Below, piece by piece: positions 32,431 to 45,990 of a stretch of 64,000 nt of DNA. Position 1 is the stretch's first letter, and each line of letters opens with the position of its first letter. The notes beneath the pieces were generated by a model, which was not told the DNA's origin, searched no databases, and saw only the letters and a list, made by a program, of their open reading frames with translations. The position numbers were made by a program, and so were the translations under genes. The stretch comes from Lateolabrax maculatus (lineage: Eukaryota > Chordata > Actinopteri > Acropomatiformes > Lateolabracidae): the NCBI GenBank assembly GCA_031216445.1, contig CM062214.1, positions 15,716,001 through 15,780,000 on the forward strand, given 5' to 3'.

Positions 32431-35400
32431 GTAAGTATAGCCTACATTTGGCACACTTTATTAGGATACATCGGCAAAGTAGCAATGCTTTATTCCTCTG
32501 CTCGAAGTTAAATATTGTCTAAATACGCGGACAGGCTCATCAGTGGTAATAAAAGGCATGGACTGCTGCAGACAGAGCATGTAGTAACGTACAAATAGGC
32601 TGCGATATTTCTACAGTGCGCATTGAATACGCGACTCTTCCAGTCCCCTTCGCTTATAATACAAGCGTTAATTTATATGCTGACCACAATAAGCCCAACC
32701 AGTTTGCAAAAAAACCCAGTCACAAAGTGATTTAATAGTGATAGCGAGGCAGGAGGTTGTATTCTTATAGTAACAAACCTACCAAATGCATACGTTGCCG
32801 ATTCGTCCGTAGCGGGATGCATCTTCTCTCTTATTCAGAATATATTTAGTCTTCGACACAGTGCTCAGACTGAAACTGGCAAAGCGTCCTCTCCAACAGA
32901 CGGGATCAAACACAAAAAATAAAAAAAATACAAAAAAAAAAAAAAGGCACGATGTTTATTGGAAAATTGCAACGTCTGATCATGCAAAAACTTTGGAGAG
33001 CCGAAACCAACAACTGATTCACGTTATGTGTTGCTGAGCGAGAAATTGGAAGTATAAATTGACGTGTCGTCCGAGCAGAATATCATTTGATTGCCTCTGG
33101 AAATAATAAGTAGGCTTTACAGCAAGCAGAGATCCTGTGCGCCTTTTCTCTCCTACAGTAATGTGGCCAAAGCGCGCTTGGACGCCGCTGCTTTGTGTGG
33201 GCTACTGAGGAGAGAGGGAGGGGGTGAAGTCAGAACAGACACCTGTCTTTAAGTGTGGCGAGCATGCCTTATGAGATTCTGCTTATTGGAAATTATATGG
33301 AGATTGGAAGTAAAGATCCAATAAGACCTGTGATTACAGCTGAAATTAAAACGTCCAAAATATGAATTTCATTGTAAAATAAACATCTAGTATGCCCAAA
33401 TGGATCCTATAAAAACAGCAGTGACTATTGTGATGGGGCTACTATTATTATTATTACTACTACCACTACTATTATTGTCAATAATATTATTATTGCTATT
33501 ACTATCATTATTAATTAGCTTTAATTAATACTAATAACTATAATATCAACTTATTTTATCAAATATATAATAAAGATGTGAGCGACTAAATAAACAATAA
33601 TATCTTTTTTTTAATTACAGCTACGCCTCTCGCAATTATACAGTATGCAGAGAATAAAAAGGCCTATATATGAAATGATAATAGCCTCAATTAACCTCGC
33701 GTTAATCTATACTGTGTTGAAAGATGGAGCACCTTTTTTTTTCTTTTTCTCATGTGTAAACATCTCCACACCAACACAATTGATTTGCAATTAAACCCCC
33801 CCAAAAGTCTTGTGCTGCAGTTTTTATTTCACGGGTTTAAAAGTTTCCTCTGTGTGATTAGTAGTTGTTCTCCCTTCACGCAGAGGATAAAAGCACTATA
33901 TGCTCAGCAAGCCTGCATGCACACAACAATAGCGCTGCCCAACGGGACCAGTATCGATTAAGACGAGACAGAGGATGTCGCCTGCACTAAATATTTACTG
34001 ATCACACACAAATAGCTGGATCTTTAACGATTTCCCATGCTCCGGCTGGGAGAAAGGACTAAATCACTTTATTATTGTTAGTAAAACAAAGCACACGCTC
34101 TGGAACACAGGAGTGGAGATGTGCTGATTGGGATAAGTGCAGTTAAATTAATCGATAGCGTGTAGATAATAGTTGAGATTTACGGGCGTGCAAAGCAAAA
34201 GCTTTCACTCATGTATCAGGAATAAAGTGACACGGCCACTGCGATTGGTAATTCTTCATATATGCCAACACGCGCTCATGGGTGAAAACGGGGCAAAGTC
34301 AACAGATCGGAGACAGAAACTACACAGCCATCAGCGTGAACAGGGCTGAACATTTCTTAGACTTAAATCCGACTTTTTAAAAAAAAAAAAAAAAAAAAAA
34401 GCTTTGAGAAAGACAATGAAAAAAAAAAAAAAAAGAAAAGAAAAAGATTTTCCTACTGACGGAAAGATACCCCTCTAACACTTGTGTCAAAAACATCAAA
34501 ACTGGAATAAAAGTGGTCTTTAATCTTATCTCTGCCTTCACCAAGTCCTTGTGCAGATAGAGGGAGACTGACCCGGGGGTCTCCAAGTTCCCGGCCTGAT
34601 TAACCCTTCCAGACCCGCGCAGGAGCAAATGTTAACCAGGCTAATCAACTTCAAGAGTCTGATTGAATTAGATAACTGTGGAATCAGGACAGAAACTAAA
34701 TTGTCCCACTTAAAAAATAAAACACACCATGATGGGAAACTCTGGTCATTTTTGACAATTCATTCAATTTAAATTAGCATGAAATATCAGAAATAGAGGA
34801 ATTACTTCCAGATTAATTCCAGATAACAGATTTCCTCTTATCAGGCAACAGGTTTCAGCTGTTTCTATAAAATGAAACACTTTCAGCACACTTTCAATAT
34901 TCAAAACTCTCTTCAACACCTGCAAATAGTTTTTTCCTGCTTGATAAAGATCACTTGATTGATGGTGTCTGTGCCCCATATGTCATTGCATTTTTATCTG
35001 CTGAATTGCATAATATCAATCAGTACCCTCTAGTAAAGGTTTTATCTCTCGTCTCCTTATAGCAGTGCTTCATTGTGCTGTTGTGATGTTGCTATATACA
35101 AAGATGGGAAGAAAAAAAAAAAAACTACACCAATTAGTCAAATGTCTGCTTGTACATTTGGCTTCATTAAGGTAAAGAATATTTGCTGACAAAATACAAT
35201 TAAAGTTTCAAGAAGTTACAGTAGTCTCGTATAGAAAGATGATCAGTGGAAGAAATACAAGCACAAGCAAAATCTCCTCCTACAAGGATATTTTAACATT
35301 TACATTTTCATAATATAAATGATCTGATAAGAGTGTGGGCATGGAATGATTACCTTAAAAGTAGTGATATTTAGAGATGACTTTCATCCCGATAACGTAT

Positions 35401-36109
35401 GCTGTGTGCATATTCTTATAGCATATTGTTGCTTTGATTTTACCTTCTCTCTTTCTCCATTGTTGAATAGGTGATTCTTAAGCTTTTGCAGACATTGATG
35501 ACAAAAGTCTGGAGGTCCTTTAAATTATGTGTTTTGTCTTTCTCGCTTCTTAATAATATGTAATTAACACAATTAACACCCCCTTATGGTAAATATGGTG
35601 TGTGTGTGTATGTGTGTAAGTGATTTGATCGTATGCATGCACATATCAGCTATATAGAGGCGTGTATATACAGTGTGAGAAAAAGGATGTCTAACATTCA
35701 CCTTTTTGTGAAAGTGTGCTTTCGTATAAGCAGACATACATGTCTTAGTTGAGACCATTTTATAAAGAGTTCATTCAGTGGTGTAGATCACTTTCTCTCC
35801 GTCTGCATGCCCCTAGGGCTGCTATCTAAAAAGGCAATAGATCCCAGATAGCTCACTGTGTTCAATTTGCCAATGATAGATTATAGTGCCAATTTAAACA
35901 GATAGAGATCAATTTGTCTCAATGATCACTCTTTAGGCTGACTGCCAGCATGCTCTTAATGTATTTGTAAATGCTGGTTGCTTGAATCGTGGCTGTTAGG
36001 TTTAAAGTAATCAAAACTGTAGAATGGAAGGATGATATGAGAAATGATAAATGATGTGTTGCTTTGGCTGCTTAAGACTGCATAGATGGGGTATACGTGA
36101 TGATTACTT
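32431..36109. other. Non-coding upstream flank, no gene seen
   Basis: AT-rich intergenic DNA with an (TTA)-rich stretch near 33440-33560 and poly-A tracts at 34379-34446. No domain-bearing open frame. Confidence 0.65.
34379..34446. repeat. Paired poly-A tracts
   Basis: A-runs at about 34379-34400 and 34419-34434, plus a short AAAAGAAAAG tail. Confidence 0.85.
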
Positions 36110-36350
36110 GAGGCAGCATTGTAGCAGCAATGACCAGAAGGTCAATGGTTTAACTTTGACGGCTTGCTGGGAAAGTCTGGGTAGGGGAATTGTGTGATAA
36201 GTGCTCTCTAACCCTCAGGAACTACTGCTGAAGTACCCTTTGGCAAAGCAGCTTAAACCCCATCTGTCCCAGTGGAGCTTCACAGCGACCGGCAGTACAA
36301 GACTGCGGTTGTACCAGGCACTTGTGAAATATGTCTCTTTGAGTGTGACC
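36110..36350 (+). mobile_element. SINE-like teleost interspersed repeat
   Basis: The order of blocks (ACCAGAAGGTCAATGGTTT, then GAAGTACCCTTTGGCAAAGC, then TTAAACCCCATCTG, AGTGGAGCT, TTGTACCAGGCACTTGTGAA) resembles a dispersed fish repeat I recognise. GGTTTAACTTTG would be a decayed tRNA B-box. Family not named; homology from memory only. Confidence 0.4.
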
Positions 36351-39300
36351 TACCCCCCCCCTCCCCCCTCCCCTTTCTCTTTAAAGAGGAAGAGTGGGCA
36401 GTCCACTCGCCTCACACTTTTTTTTTTTTTCATGTACTCAGACAGTGAAAAAGTTTGGGAGAAGACACGAGAGAGAAAGCTGTGGCAGCATTCAGTCCTG
36501 AGCCAGACATGGTTCACATGTGGCCCCAAAGGCAGCAGACAGTGTATTGAATTACTGTAACACAAGGTGTAATGTGGTAGCAGTGTGGATGTAGAAGGGA
36601 CGGATGTAGAGGAGGCTTACTTCAGCTTTCTATTACAGCTATTTAATGTTGACGCGTATGGCTTATTTTCTCAAATTTCAGCTTTAGTTAAAATGGCAGC
36701 CGTACTTTCTATAGTGATCATCAATGTGTCATTATATCAAACTGATACTGTCATGTGAAAACCTTGTATCTTTAGGCTTTGTGATACTATGAGGAAAAAA
36801 CACTGAAGCCCGCTGAACCAATCCATAAATGCATGTTTGATAAACTTAAAACCATGTGAAGATTTTGTAAACAGGATTTTCATGTCACATGTACAATTAT
36901 GGGATGACCAATAAAGTGTTACAGTTTGAGGTGTTAGTAGTCAAATAAGTAGTGCTGTGTATAATTGCCATTTGCAGTGTTACCACATCTATAACTAAAA
37001 CAATTTTAAGATATCATATGAGCTGTGGTTTAACTGGTTTTCTTTATACAGTACCTAATTTTGCACTTACATTTCAAGAATTTATTTTTCTAGTCTCACT
37101 ATGATGGTTTACTGTAAATGTGTAAATAAAGCTTGTTTTTTTTCCACTGGAACTATTGTTTCAACTGTATGACACATGCTGTTCAAATCTATAATGATTC
37201 ACTCTTTGTTTAATTCTTCACTATAGCTAAATCAGACATTGGCTTCACTGATTCTGCAGGATATCCAGACTAGAAAGTGGACATTTAGCAAAACTCTGTA
37301 TTTATAACTCTGTAATGATAGCATCTTTCTGTGGTGCAAGTGTCCACAATTTGAAAATTTGTGAAGATTTCACTAATCACGTTTCCTGAAATTAAAGCAT
37401 AACTGGAGTTAAGACTAAAATCAACTACAGTAACATATTACATTAGGCACTTTTACCAGTTCCAAGCCCAACAACTGCATGCTAAGAAATCAATAAAGCT
37501 TAAATGTTTTAACATAGGAATGCAATTCTCTATGAAAGTGCTGCAGACATAAATGTTATAACTATGAACAAAACCAGCAGTCCATGAATATTGACAATGT
37601 TAACTACATCTCTACTTCCACAGGTACTGATTCAACATTTGTGAATGGAACACATTGTATAATAGCAAATATTGCCATTCGAGGTTTTTCTATCACACAA
37701 ATCCACAGTTCACAAGGATCAATGGTCCTTGTGAACTGATGGAGGTAATAAAAAGCAAATGGAAAGAGATTTGGTAAGACTTTCACAACAGAGATGACTC
37801 CAAGTGAAAAAGAAAAGAATTTCTTGGTGTGAACATGACCTCGAGGTAAAAAGCCATTAAAAAACAGAAATCACTTATTCACAGGATCTTGGTTACTGTA
37901 TCGTCATATGAGGACACGCAGAAGCTGCTTCTACAGCATGAGAGTCAATACTCCCTGAACGATGTCATCAGAGTCAGATCTTAGACTTGCTCCACTGACA
38001 ATACATTGAGAGGGGATTTGTGGACATGTGATAGTGCCCAGAGGTTAGAAGAAGACAGGACTTACTGTGCTCTCAAAAACATTTTGAGGAATAAACAGTA
38101 TTTGTTCATAATGTTCCAGTTTATGAGTCCTGCTAAATAACTACAATGGTCAGTGAGGCAATCATTATAGTCATATTTGACTATACTTTAATATTTTAAG
38201 TGACTTACTCAATAACTTTCTAAATACACAGTTTCAGTGGCAGTTCTTATATCATGCAACCACACTTCATAAACACTACAGTATTCGAGGAATATTTGTA
38301 TTTATTCAGTTTACAAGACCAGACTATTCTGTGAGAATACCACCAAATTTCAGTATTTGAAATTGTTATTTGTTAGGACATCACAGCCTGATGACATCCC
38401 AGCTCAGAGTGGCCACAGCCTTCAGTTTCCATCAATAAGGGATCCATGTCGGTTTGTGTTAAAATGTAAAGACATTAAGAGGAGGTGTAACCAGCTCTGC
38501 TGGCTGGCAGGTGTTACACCAACAAAATAAACACCCGATCGTGTTTGCTTGCCACCTCCCTCTGTCACATAAGTAATTGGGTGAGAGATATTATCTAACA
38601 GGAACAACATGAGACTGAATAATTAGACACAACTTCAGTCATTTTATTCCAAGATGGCCCTACAAGCCTACAAGTTATGGACTAAATGATCAGAGTTTTG
38701 AGTGAGGGGGCAAAACCAGGCTGTATTTACAAGCATAGGTTGTAATGATTTATTATGGAGGAATGAGTTCAAATACCCACCACTGTGTTTGTTAGCATAA
38801 TTATTGCAGGTGCAAAGTAAAAAGAAAACGAACACAAGTAAAAACTTGTTTAATATTTGTATGTGTAACATAAACCTGTTTGTTATTTTTACTTCATGTC
38901 ATAACAGCGTCAACACTGTTTACAGTGCAATGGCATAGTATTCTTATGTGTTCAGAAAAGCAAACTAAAAGACAGGATGTTGACATCCAAGGCGATTAAA
39001 AACGTAGTGAGCCCACAGAAAATGCTTCAGCTTTGGTGAATCACATTACAGAGTTACATCTGTTTGTGGATCAATCGACAGGAGAAACAGCTGTAAACAG
39101 CAATGGTGGCTGCAGAGCGCTGTATGTGCAGCCACAGCATCTGGCATAGAGAAACTGGAAGGCATTAAGGCAAGGAACAAAAATGAACTTATTAGCCAAG
39201 TGTAAACACCAGCAAGAGAACGGCTACGAAAAGAGCCACTGGACGATTTGTACTAAAAGTAAATGTTATAAACTGGTGTAATTTCCATGATAAAAGCTAA

Positions 39301-41478
39301 CACGGGAGTATGTGCTCTTGGGCAAAACCATCAAAAAGAAGGTGGCCACACATGTCTTGTGTTGACTGAAGTTGAGAAGCCTCATTTGCCTTGCAAAGAA
39401 AAAAATATCAAAAGGTTTGGTGTCCATTTAATTATTAATTGAGTAAATAAAGGCTCTGGGCAGCGGTGTACTGGTACTGGGGTGGCAAGTACATAGTAAG
39501 GAGTAGGAAGTCATCACAATATTGAACTTTTTTTACAAGTCACATTTCAGTGTTCACGCTTTAAAATTCCTCTCTGACTCTTATGCCACGATTTAATAAG
39601 AATAATGTTTTTTTATCTAAATTTACCTCATTAAGGAAGTACATGAAAAGACAACCCTAATAGTTTGTCCATTTAGTAGTAGCTTAGATTGATACTGTAG
39701 ATTAGTGCATTGCACTACGCCCTGCAACAGCAGTTGGTTACTCCACAGATATGACGAAGATCTTCATTTTAGGCTTACTACCTAAACATGCTTGTAATAA
39801 CTTTTTAATAAACATATTCATAATCTTAATTAACATACTGATCGTGTATGCACTAGCACATGTTCATGTGTGATTATTATTTGTTTGTAATTACTTTGAC
39901 AAAAAAATAACTCAAGCATGTGCACTTTGGTAAATACTGTACGGACCGTAGATACACCCACCTACTGGCTCACCTACTACTACTACTGCTCAGTCACTAT
40001 AATACAACCAATGATATTTTGTTGCTTCAATAATCTGCAGTCTGCTCATTTTTCAACCATAACACCATTAACTATAATGGTTAAGGTAATAATCTTTTAC
40101 GCAGCTTATTTCAGAGGAGGATTTATAGCTTTTCAGCTCATTAGACTGCTCTAGAGTGTTAACCAATACTAACTTCTGGCTCTTTTTTGATCCAGATTTT
40201 CCTCTATGAATGAAACATTAGTAAAGCTTAACCTATAAAAAAGGGTGTGACTGATCTCTTCCAGGAAATATACAAAAGGGGACAAATCTGTACAGTCAGG
40301 TTGTATGACTGGCATGGCAGTGAGCCCACAATGCAAGGATTAGGTCCTCTAGGGGAAAACTTTGAAGCAAGATGGAAACATTGTGTACACCTCAAACAGC
40401 AGGTTTGTATCACTCATGAAGAGAATGTTAAAATATTTGTCTGAAACATAAAAGGTTAAAACCAAAGCATGGTTAGTTTATGAACAGGTAAAATATGTTT
40501 TTTTTTTGTTATTCTACAAAAAACAGTTGTGAACAAGTAAATTAGTATATTCAGTACATGTATAATCATTAATTGCAGCAGGTTAGAATGCAGCATTGGT
40601 GTAAAATGAATGCCAAGATGAACTTGAATAAATAAATGTTGATAAAACGTATTTTCTATGCCTGTACACATGTTATTTATGTGCCCTTTGGAGTTTCTTT
40701 AATGGCGTGATACTTGCCACCTTCATCACACAATATAAATACCTATGTTTACTTCTGAACTTGCTCTGCCCAAATTCAACTAGTGATATAAAAGTGGTGT
40801 CAGTGTTTTAATACACAAAGAAAGCTACAGCTTGTTTAAACACCATATTGTTAGCAGCTCAAGGTGAAATTAATTCCATAAACTATAAGGCTGCCCATAA
40901 TAATACGGGTTCACATAACCAGGCAGCGAAAAAAAAGTGAGGCCCATTTCATCAAGCTAATTGCCTGTTTGTGAGAGGGAGCAAACTTTTCTACCACCAC
41001 TCTATTATGGAGGCTCTTTCTTAATCATAAATAGAGCCCTTGTATCCCAGAGGGACTTGCTATTCTAATTTACAATTGAACTAAAGACCAAAGCTATCAA
41101 TCTTTCACAGACACTTTATTTCTGCCCCCCTTCTCTCTTGTAATTGTGGTGACATAACCATAAACAACAGAGAAAAGGCTGCTGTGACTGATCTGTGGAA
41201 ATGACAGCATTAAAACATGAGCTGCACATAAGCACTCGCATCCACTGCGCACGTGAGTGTGAGCACACACAGAAACACACATCAAGGTGGACTGAACAGT
41301 CAGGCCAAAGATGGAGTGACACAGGCTTGTCATTTAAATAGAGTGTTATCAAGACCTCTTCCTGGCACATTATGAGGCTTAATAAAGTTCACTAATCTGA
41401 ATGGAAATAATGCTGAGATGTCAATGCAAAAGTTTGGTGGGAAAATGTTTAGATTCAGATACCCTGAAATAAATCTTG
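36351..41478. other. Non-coding, no gene seen
   Basis: AT-rich intergenic DNA. The only clear structure is the hairpin at 37706-37738. Confidence 0.65.
37706..37738. repeat. Perfect 13-bp hairpin
   Basis: CAGTTCACAAGGA, 7-nt loop TCAATGG, then TCCTTGTGAACTG. Three more pairs (TCC with GGA) form beyond a small asymmetric internal loop. Confidence 0.85.
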
Positions 41479-41964
41479 GTACCACTGTCTAATAAGACAC
41501 CCTTTATTAAGGGTTTATAAGTGGCCACTAATGGCATTATTAAAGGTTAATATATAATTTACTAAAGCTTAATCAATAAGTTATTATCCATTAATAAGCT
41601 GTGAACAACTTTTTACCCTTTGTATTTGGTAATAATGCTGTTATAAAGGTTGGCAATCAATAAAAAAATGCTCATGAGTTTCTCACCTACTTATAAGCCT
41701 TCCACTCTGTAGTTATAAAGGATACCTAAGTCATCATAAGGGTCACACGTTTCTCACTTACAAATAAGCAATCAGATATGTAATTGTAAATGTTAATAAG
41801 TGGATTTTGTTCCAGATGCTCTTTTCACATCCTGGCTACTCAAACATTGTTCTCATTAAAGCCTTATAACTTATCTATAAAGCATTAATAAATGACTTAT
41901 TAAACATTGATAAAGCTATTAGTCACAACTTATAAACACAGTCTGCCTTATCAGAAAGTGGTAC
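41479..41964. mobile_element. Terminal-inverted-repeat element (MITE-like), 486 bp
   Basis: The left end GTACCACTGTCTAATAAG and the reverse complement of the right end GTACCACTTTCTGATAAG match at 16 of 18 positions. The interior is AT-rich with repeated TTATAA, TTATTAA and CATTAATAA motifs and has no open frame. It resembles a dispersed fish repeat I recognise. No clear target duplication. Non-autonomous DNA transposon by structure; superfamily not assigned. Confidence 0.75.
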
Positions 41965-43179
41965 AGAGATCTGATGTATCACATACTACATACACTATGA
42001 CATACTTTCATATAAACCCACTGCACGGTGTATAAGACAGCAAGAGAAACAGGTCCCTATAGCTTCTTTAACAAAGTGCACTGCGAAGGTCTCATGCTGT
42101 CAGCGTGCTGCTGTAGAGCATCGGACACATTCCTGCTTGCAGTGGCGATGCAGCGTCACCACCGCTGCACCATGCCTCCGTGATGCCTTTAATGATGAGT
42201 CTTTTCGTTAATGAGTTAATGCAAAAACTTTCAATGTCATCAGCAAAGATAAGAGGGAAGAAAGCGGCGCATTGTACACATAATGACAGGCTCCCTGCCT
42301 GCCCCTGAGATGTCACGGGTCAGCCATGTTAAGAATGTGTGTGCCCAATCATCCGCTGATCTTTATCTGGTGGGCCTGCAGCTAACCATGACATGGGCCC
42401 AATCAGGGGTGCTGATGAATGGACAAAGGGGCCCTTGAATTGTTGAAGCTGCCACATGACTGCTTCTCTACTAAATCATGATGACATTAACAATCAATAT
42501 ACCAATTACTGAACAAGATATTAAACATGTTTGGCAAAGCAATGATCTTTGGAAACTATATACTGTACATTTCATGGATTTGTGAAACTTTGTGTAAATC
42601 ATAACGCCACTGGCAAGAGCATTACTGATTTACATCCGTTCACACTGATGTTTAAAAGACAATTTCATGCTCAAAATGACAGATTTTTAACAAATAACCA
42701 CAGCAATGTTTTTCCTAAAATGCCAGTCTAATGTTTGAAGTTATAAATTGGTTTTATGGGATCTAGCCGACCAAAGAGTGCTAGTCACATTTATCCATGC
42801 ACTCAAAAACAAAGATGCCTATTTGTGAGTAAAGTGAGTTTGTGATACATTCTAAATTTGTTTATGCCTTTTAACAGAACCACCATTGACTGATGTACAA
42901 AGTGACAAATTAGGAGTTTAGATAGGTTTGGTTGGCACAATGAGGTTGAATATAAAAGGTTGAAGAGATAAATTCCAGCTGTCACTGACATCATAAAACC
43001 TGACAAATTGTAATAACGGACAGTGTAATCCACACCACTGTCATTCTCATCTCTTCAAGCTGTCCCTGACACAGTTATAGTCTCAGATTCAAGTCTGCAG
43101 CCAGGTTTAGACAAAAAGCCCCATCCGGTCCAGTAGCATTTGTCTTGTCCTTCATTATCTGAAATCAAACGCTGTATTC

Positions 43180-43480
43180 CACTCCCACCGTTCCATATAG
43201 AACAATCAGTCCGGCCCTAATGTGGGAATGTCTGTAATCCTCACAAAAGGGACGCTGACATTTATACCCAGTAGAAATGAATTAGACGGGGCCTGGATTC
43301 CTCCAGTGGCTTTGTGCATGGTACACTAGACTGGGTGGATAGATAATGACACTTTATTACAGGGTCATTATGGCAGGTAGCTCTCAACGATGAAAAGGCA
43401 GATCTAGTCAACATGGACAGCTCTGAGACAGGTGACCCAGCATGTTAACAAATATGGCAAATAGGCATTATGGGACTAAT
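43180..43480. promoter_or_regulatory. Candidate conserved non-coding element
   Basis: Repeat-free stretch with ATTAGACGG, GATAGATAATGACA and GGGTCATTATGGCAGG motifs. By appearance only. Confidence 0.2.
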
Positions 43481-45599
43481 GAATTCAAAAGAAGCTCTGG
43501 GGAAAGATCAACATAATAGCAGGGCCCATCTAAGGATTGCCAAAAAAGATACACATCTTAAGGCTGGTTTAAGGAACTATTCTCAACTATTGTGACCTTG
43601 CTTTCCCACAGTACTGGAAGATGAGTATCTGAAATATTACGAATGGAGAGTTACACATGATTCATAACTAAGCTGCTCAGTTGTAGCGTTGTCTCTGTCT
43701 CTGCAATCCGTCTTTGTGTCTGATTGTGATGATCAAACCTGATGCAATCTGTCAAATGTATAGTTATTAATTTTTAAATCTTTCTTTTCTGTATGAATTG
43801 TGTGGCTTAGTTTTGGTTAGCATGTATGTGTGATTATGTCAGAATGTATGTTTGAATAAATATTGGGATATTATCAAGTACAATATGTATTCTCACTACA
43901 TCAAAGCAGACGGAAAGGAACTTGTTGGTCTTCTTATGTAGACCCCATCGGGTTCTCGGCAGAAACAATTAAAAGTTAAAATGTTTGTTTTCACAATATT
44001 ACGTGTCACTTGTCACAAGTGCTGATAGGCATATTTTTTTTACTTTGGAGGAAGCCAACTAACTGTTTGTTGTTCCATGCTCAACACACAGACATGAGAG
44101 TGGTATTGATCTTCTCGTCTAACTCTAGGAAAGCAAGCACGTAAGAGTATTTCAAGGTACTACTGGTCACTGCTGTAAACGACATCGAGCCAAGATAGAT
44201 CTCATCAATATGGACTTAAGCAATGACAATACCTTGCCAAACTCAAGTTTAACGCTGTGCTGAAAGGTTCATCAGCATTTCATCTGGATCCCAATTTGTA
44301 CATCTAACATCTGCTAATTTACTATAGGAATCTGCCAGGTCCATTTTTAGGTAAGACATTTTCCCATCTACAAGGGTTCCCGCCAAATTTAAGTTTAACC
44401 CCTAAAAATGGGCGAATACGAGTTTAAAATGACAGGTTTTCATATTTCTATCAAACATCTTAAATGTGTCTCACTGGACATGACAAAAAAAGTTTGTGTC
44501 AAATGATATTCACAGGTTAAATTACAGTGTGAAATGTAAAAATGGCCACATCTGCATCTGTTCTATTCCAACCACTCACAGGTGTCAGGTTGCTGTTGGT
44601 ATATCGATACTACTTACAGAACTTGAATGTTCATCCTGTTCTTTTGTCACTGTGCCAAACGTTTACCCAATGAGATCAGTATAGGTGGCTGCAAATCCTA
44701 TAACATGAGATTAGCCCTTTTGACTTCACAGACAAGATAATGACATTAGCTAATGTATGAACAATAGAATACCTCTGTGTGTATTCTGATACCTTACTGA
44801 AAGAGACACACAAGCACTTTGTTCCAAATTCAACCAGTTTGCTCTCATTTTTCTGTCTCCATCTGATCAGCTAGAGGCATTTTTAGTCATTTTCATTTAA
44901 TATACAACCGGTTTTCAGGGAAAATTAAAAACAAAGGCTTGTTTGTCCACTGGACTGTATTAGTGACAGAGCAGTCTATTCACTAGAGCGAATTTCTTAA
45001 AAGTGCTCATCACCGCAAGTGATTCTCATCACGTACAGTGTGTGCTATTACTGGGTCACACTTAATGCACAAGTGGTTTAACACTGTACCCCGTAAATAG
45101 ATGTTAACCTGACTATGGCAGGACTGATTAGATGCTTCACCTCCAGTTTGTTCTCTTTCCTGAACTGATATTGTACATGTTTTTCCTACACAGAAATGAG
45201 CCTAAATGGCCTCAAGTTTTTGATAGATTGTGATCCATTGAAGACTTTGGAGGACATTTTGACCAAAACAATCTTAAGGCCTTTTGGGGAGCATGAAGAA
45301 TTGATTCAGTTCAAGTTATCGAACAGTTTGATTCGTTGAGCTGGATAACAGCAAAGAACATTTCACAGTCTCAGAGCTCTTTGAGAAGCACATCTCACAG
45401 CTACAAAGAGCACATGTATTCACCAATGATTTTATTCACTGGAAATGGACAAAAGCTGTGATTTCATAATGCAATTACACATCATAACCTTATGTGAATG
45501 GGAGAGGGCACCATTCTAACATGATATTATCACACAACAATTAGGAAAAAAGACCAGGGGAAAGGGTTCAAAGCACAACCAAGGGTTAAAGTCCCTCAG

Positions 45600-45990
45600 C
45601 CACTGAACTTTGTGACCTGTGGGTTTTCCATGTGACCCCACCAATAAGAAGTGCCTTAGGTAATTTAAATCAAGTGGAGGTGTGTCAGTCTCAAACAGAC
45701 TTGGCTGAATATCCCTGCCGGAGCAGTGCGCTGCTCCCCTGACCAGATGTGTGGGGCTTTTTTTATTACAAGAGAAGGAGAAGCTAATAGTTGCAGGTGC
45801 AAGGCTGACATGAGGGCCAGCTTCGCAGGCCTTCATAAAGGGGATATCCATTGCCTGCGTTTAATCAGAGCCAGTGGGACGGGATGGGATTCATTGCTCT
45901 TTGATGGAGAGCACTGTTATGAAGATGGACAGTCACTTTGCTCTCTAAGTGAAACCATCGTTTAGCCTCAATTCCCAGAGAAAAGGCCCA
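45600..45990. promoter_or_regulatory. Candidate conserved non-coding element
   Basis: Dense, non-repetitive, GC-balanced stretch with GGTAATTTAAATCAAG, CTTCATAAAGG and GCGTTTAATCAGAGCC motifs, distinct from the AT-rich flanks. Open frames on both strands are short and unrecognised. Confidence 0.25.
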
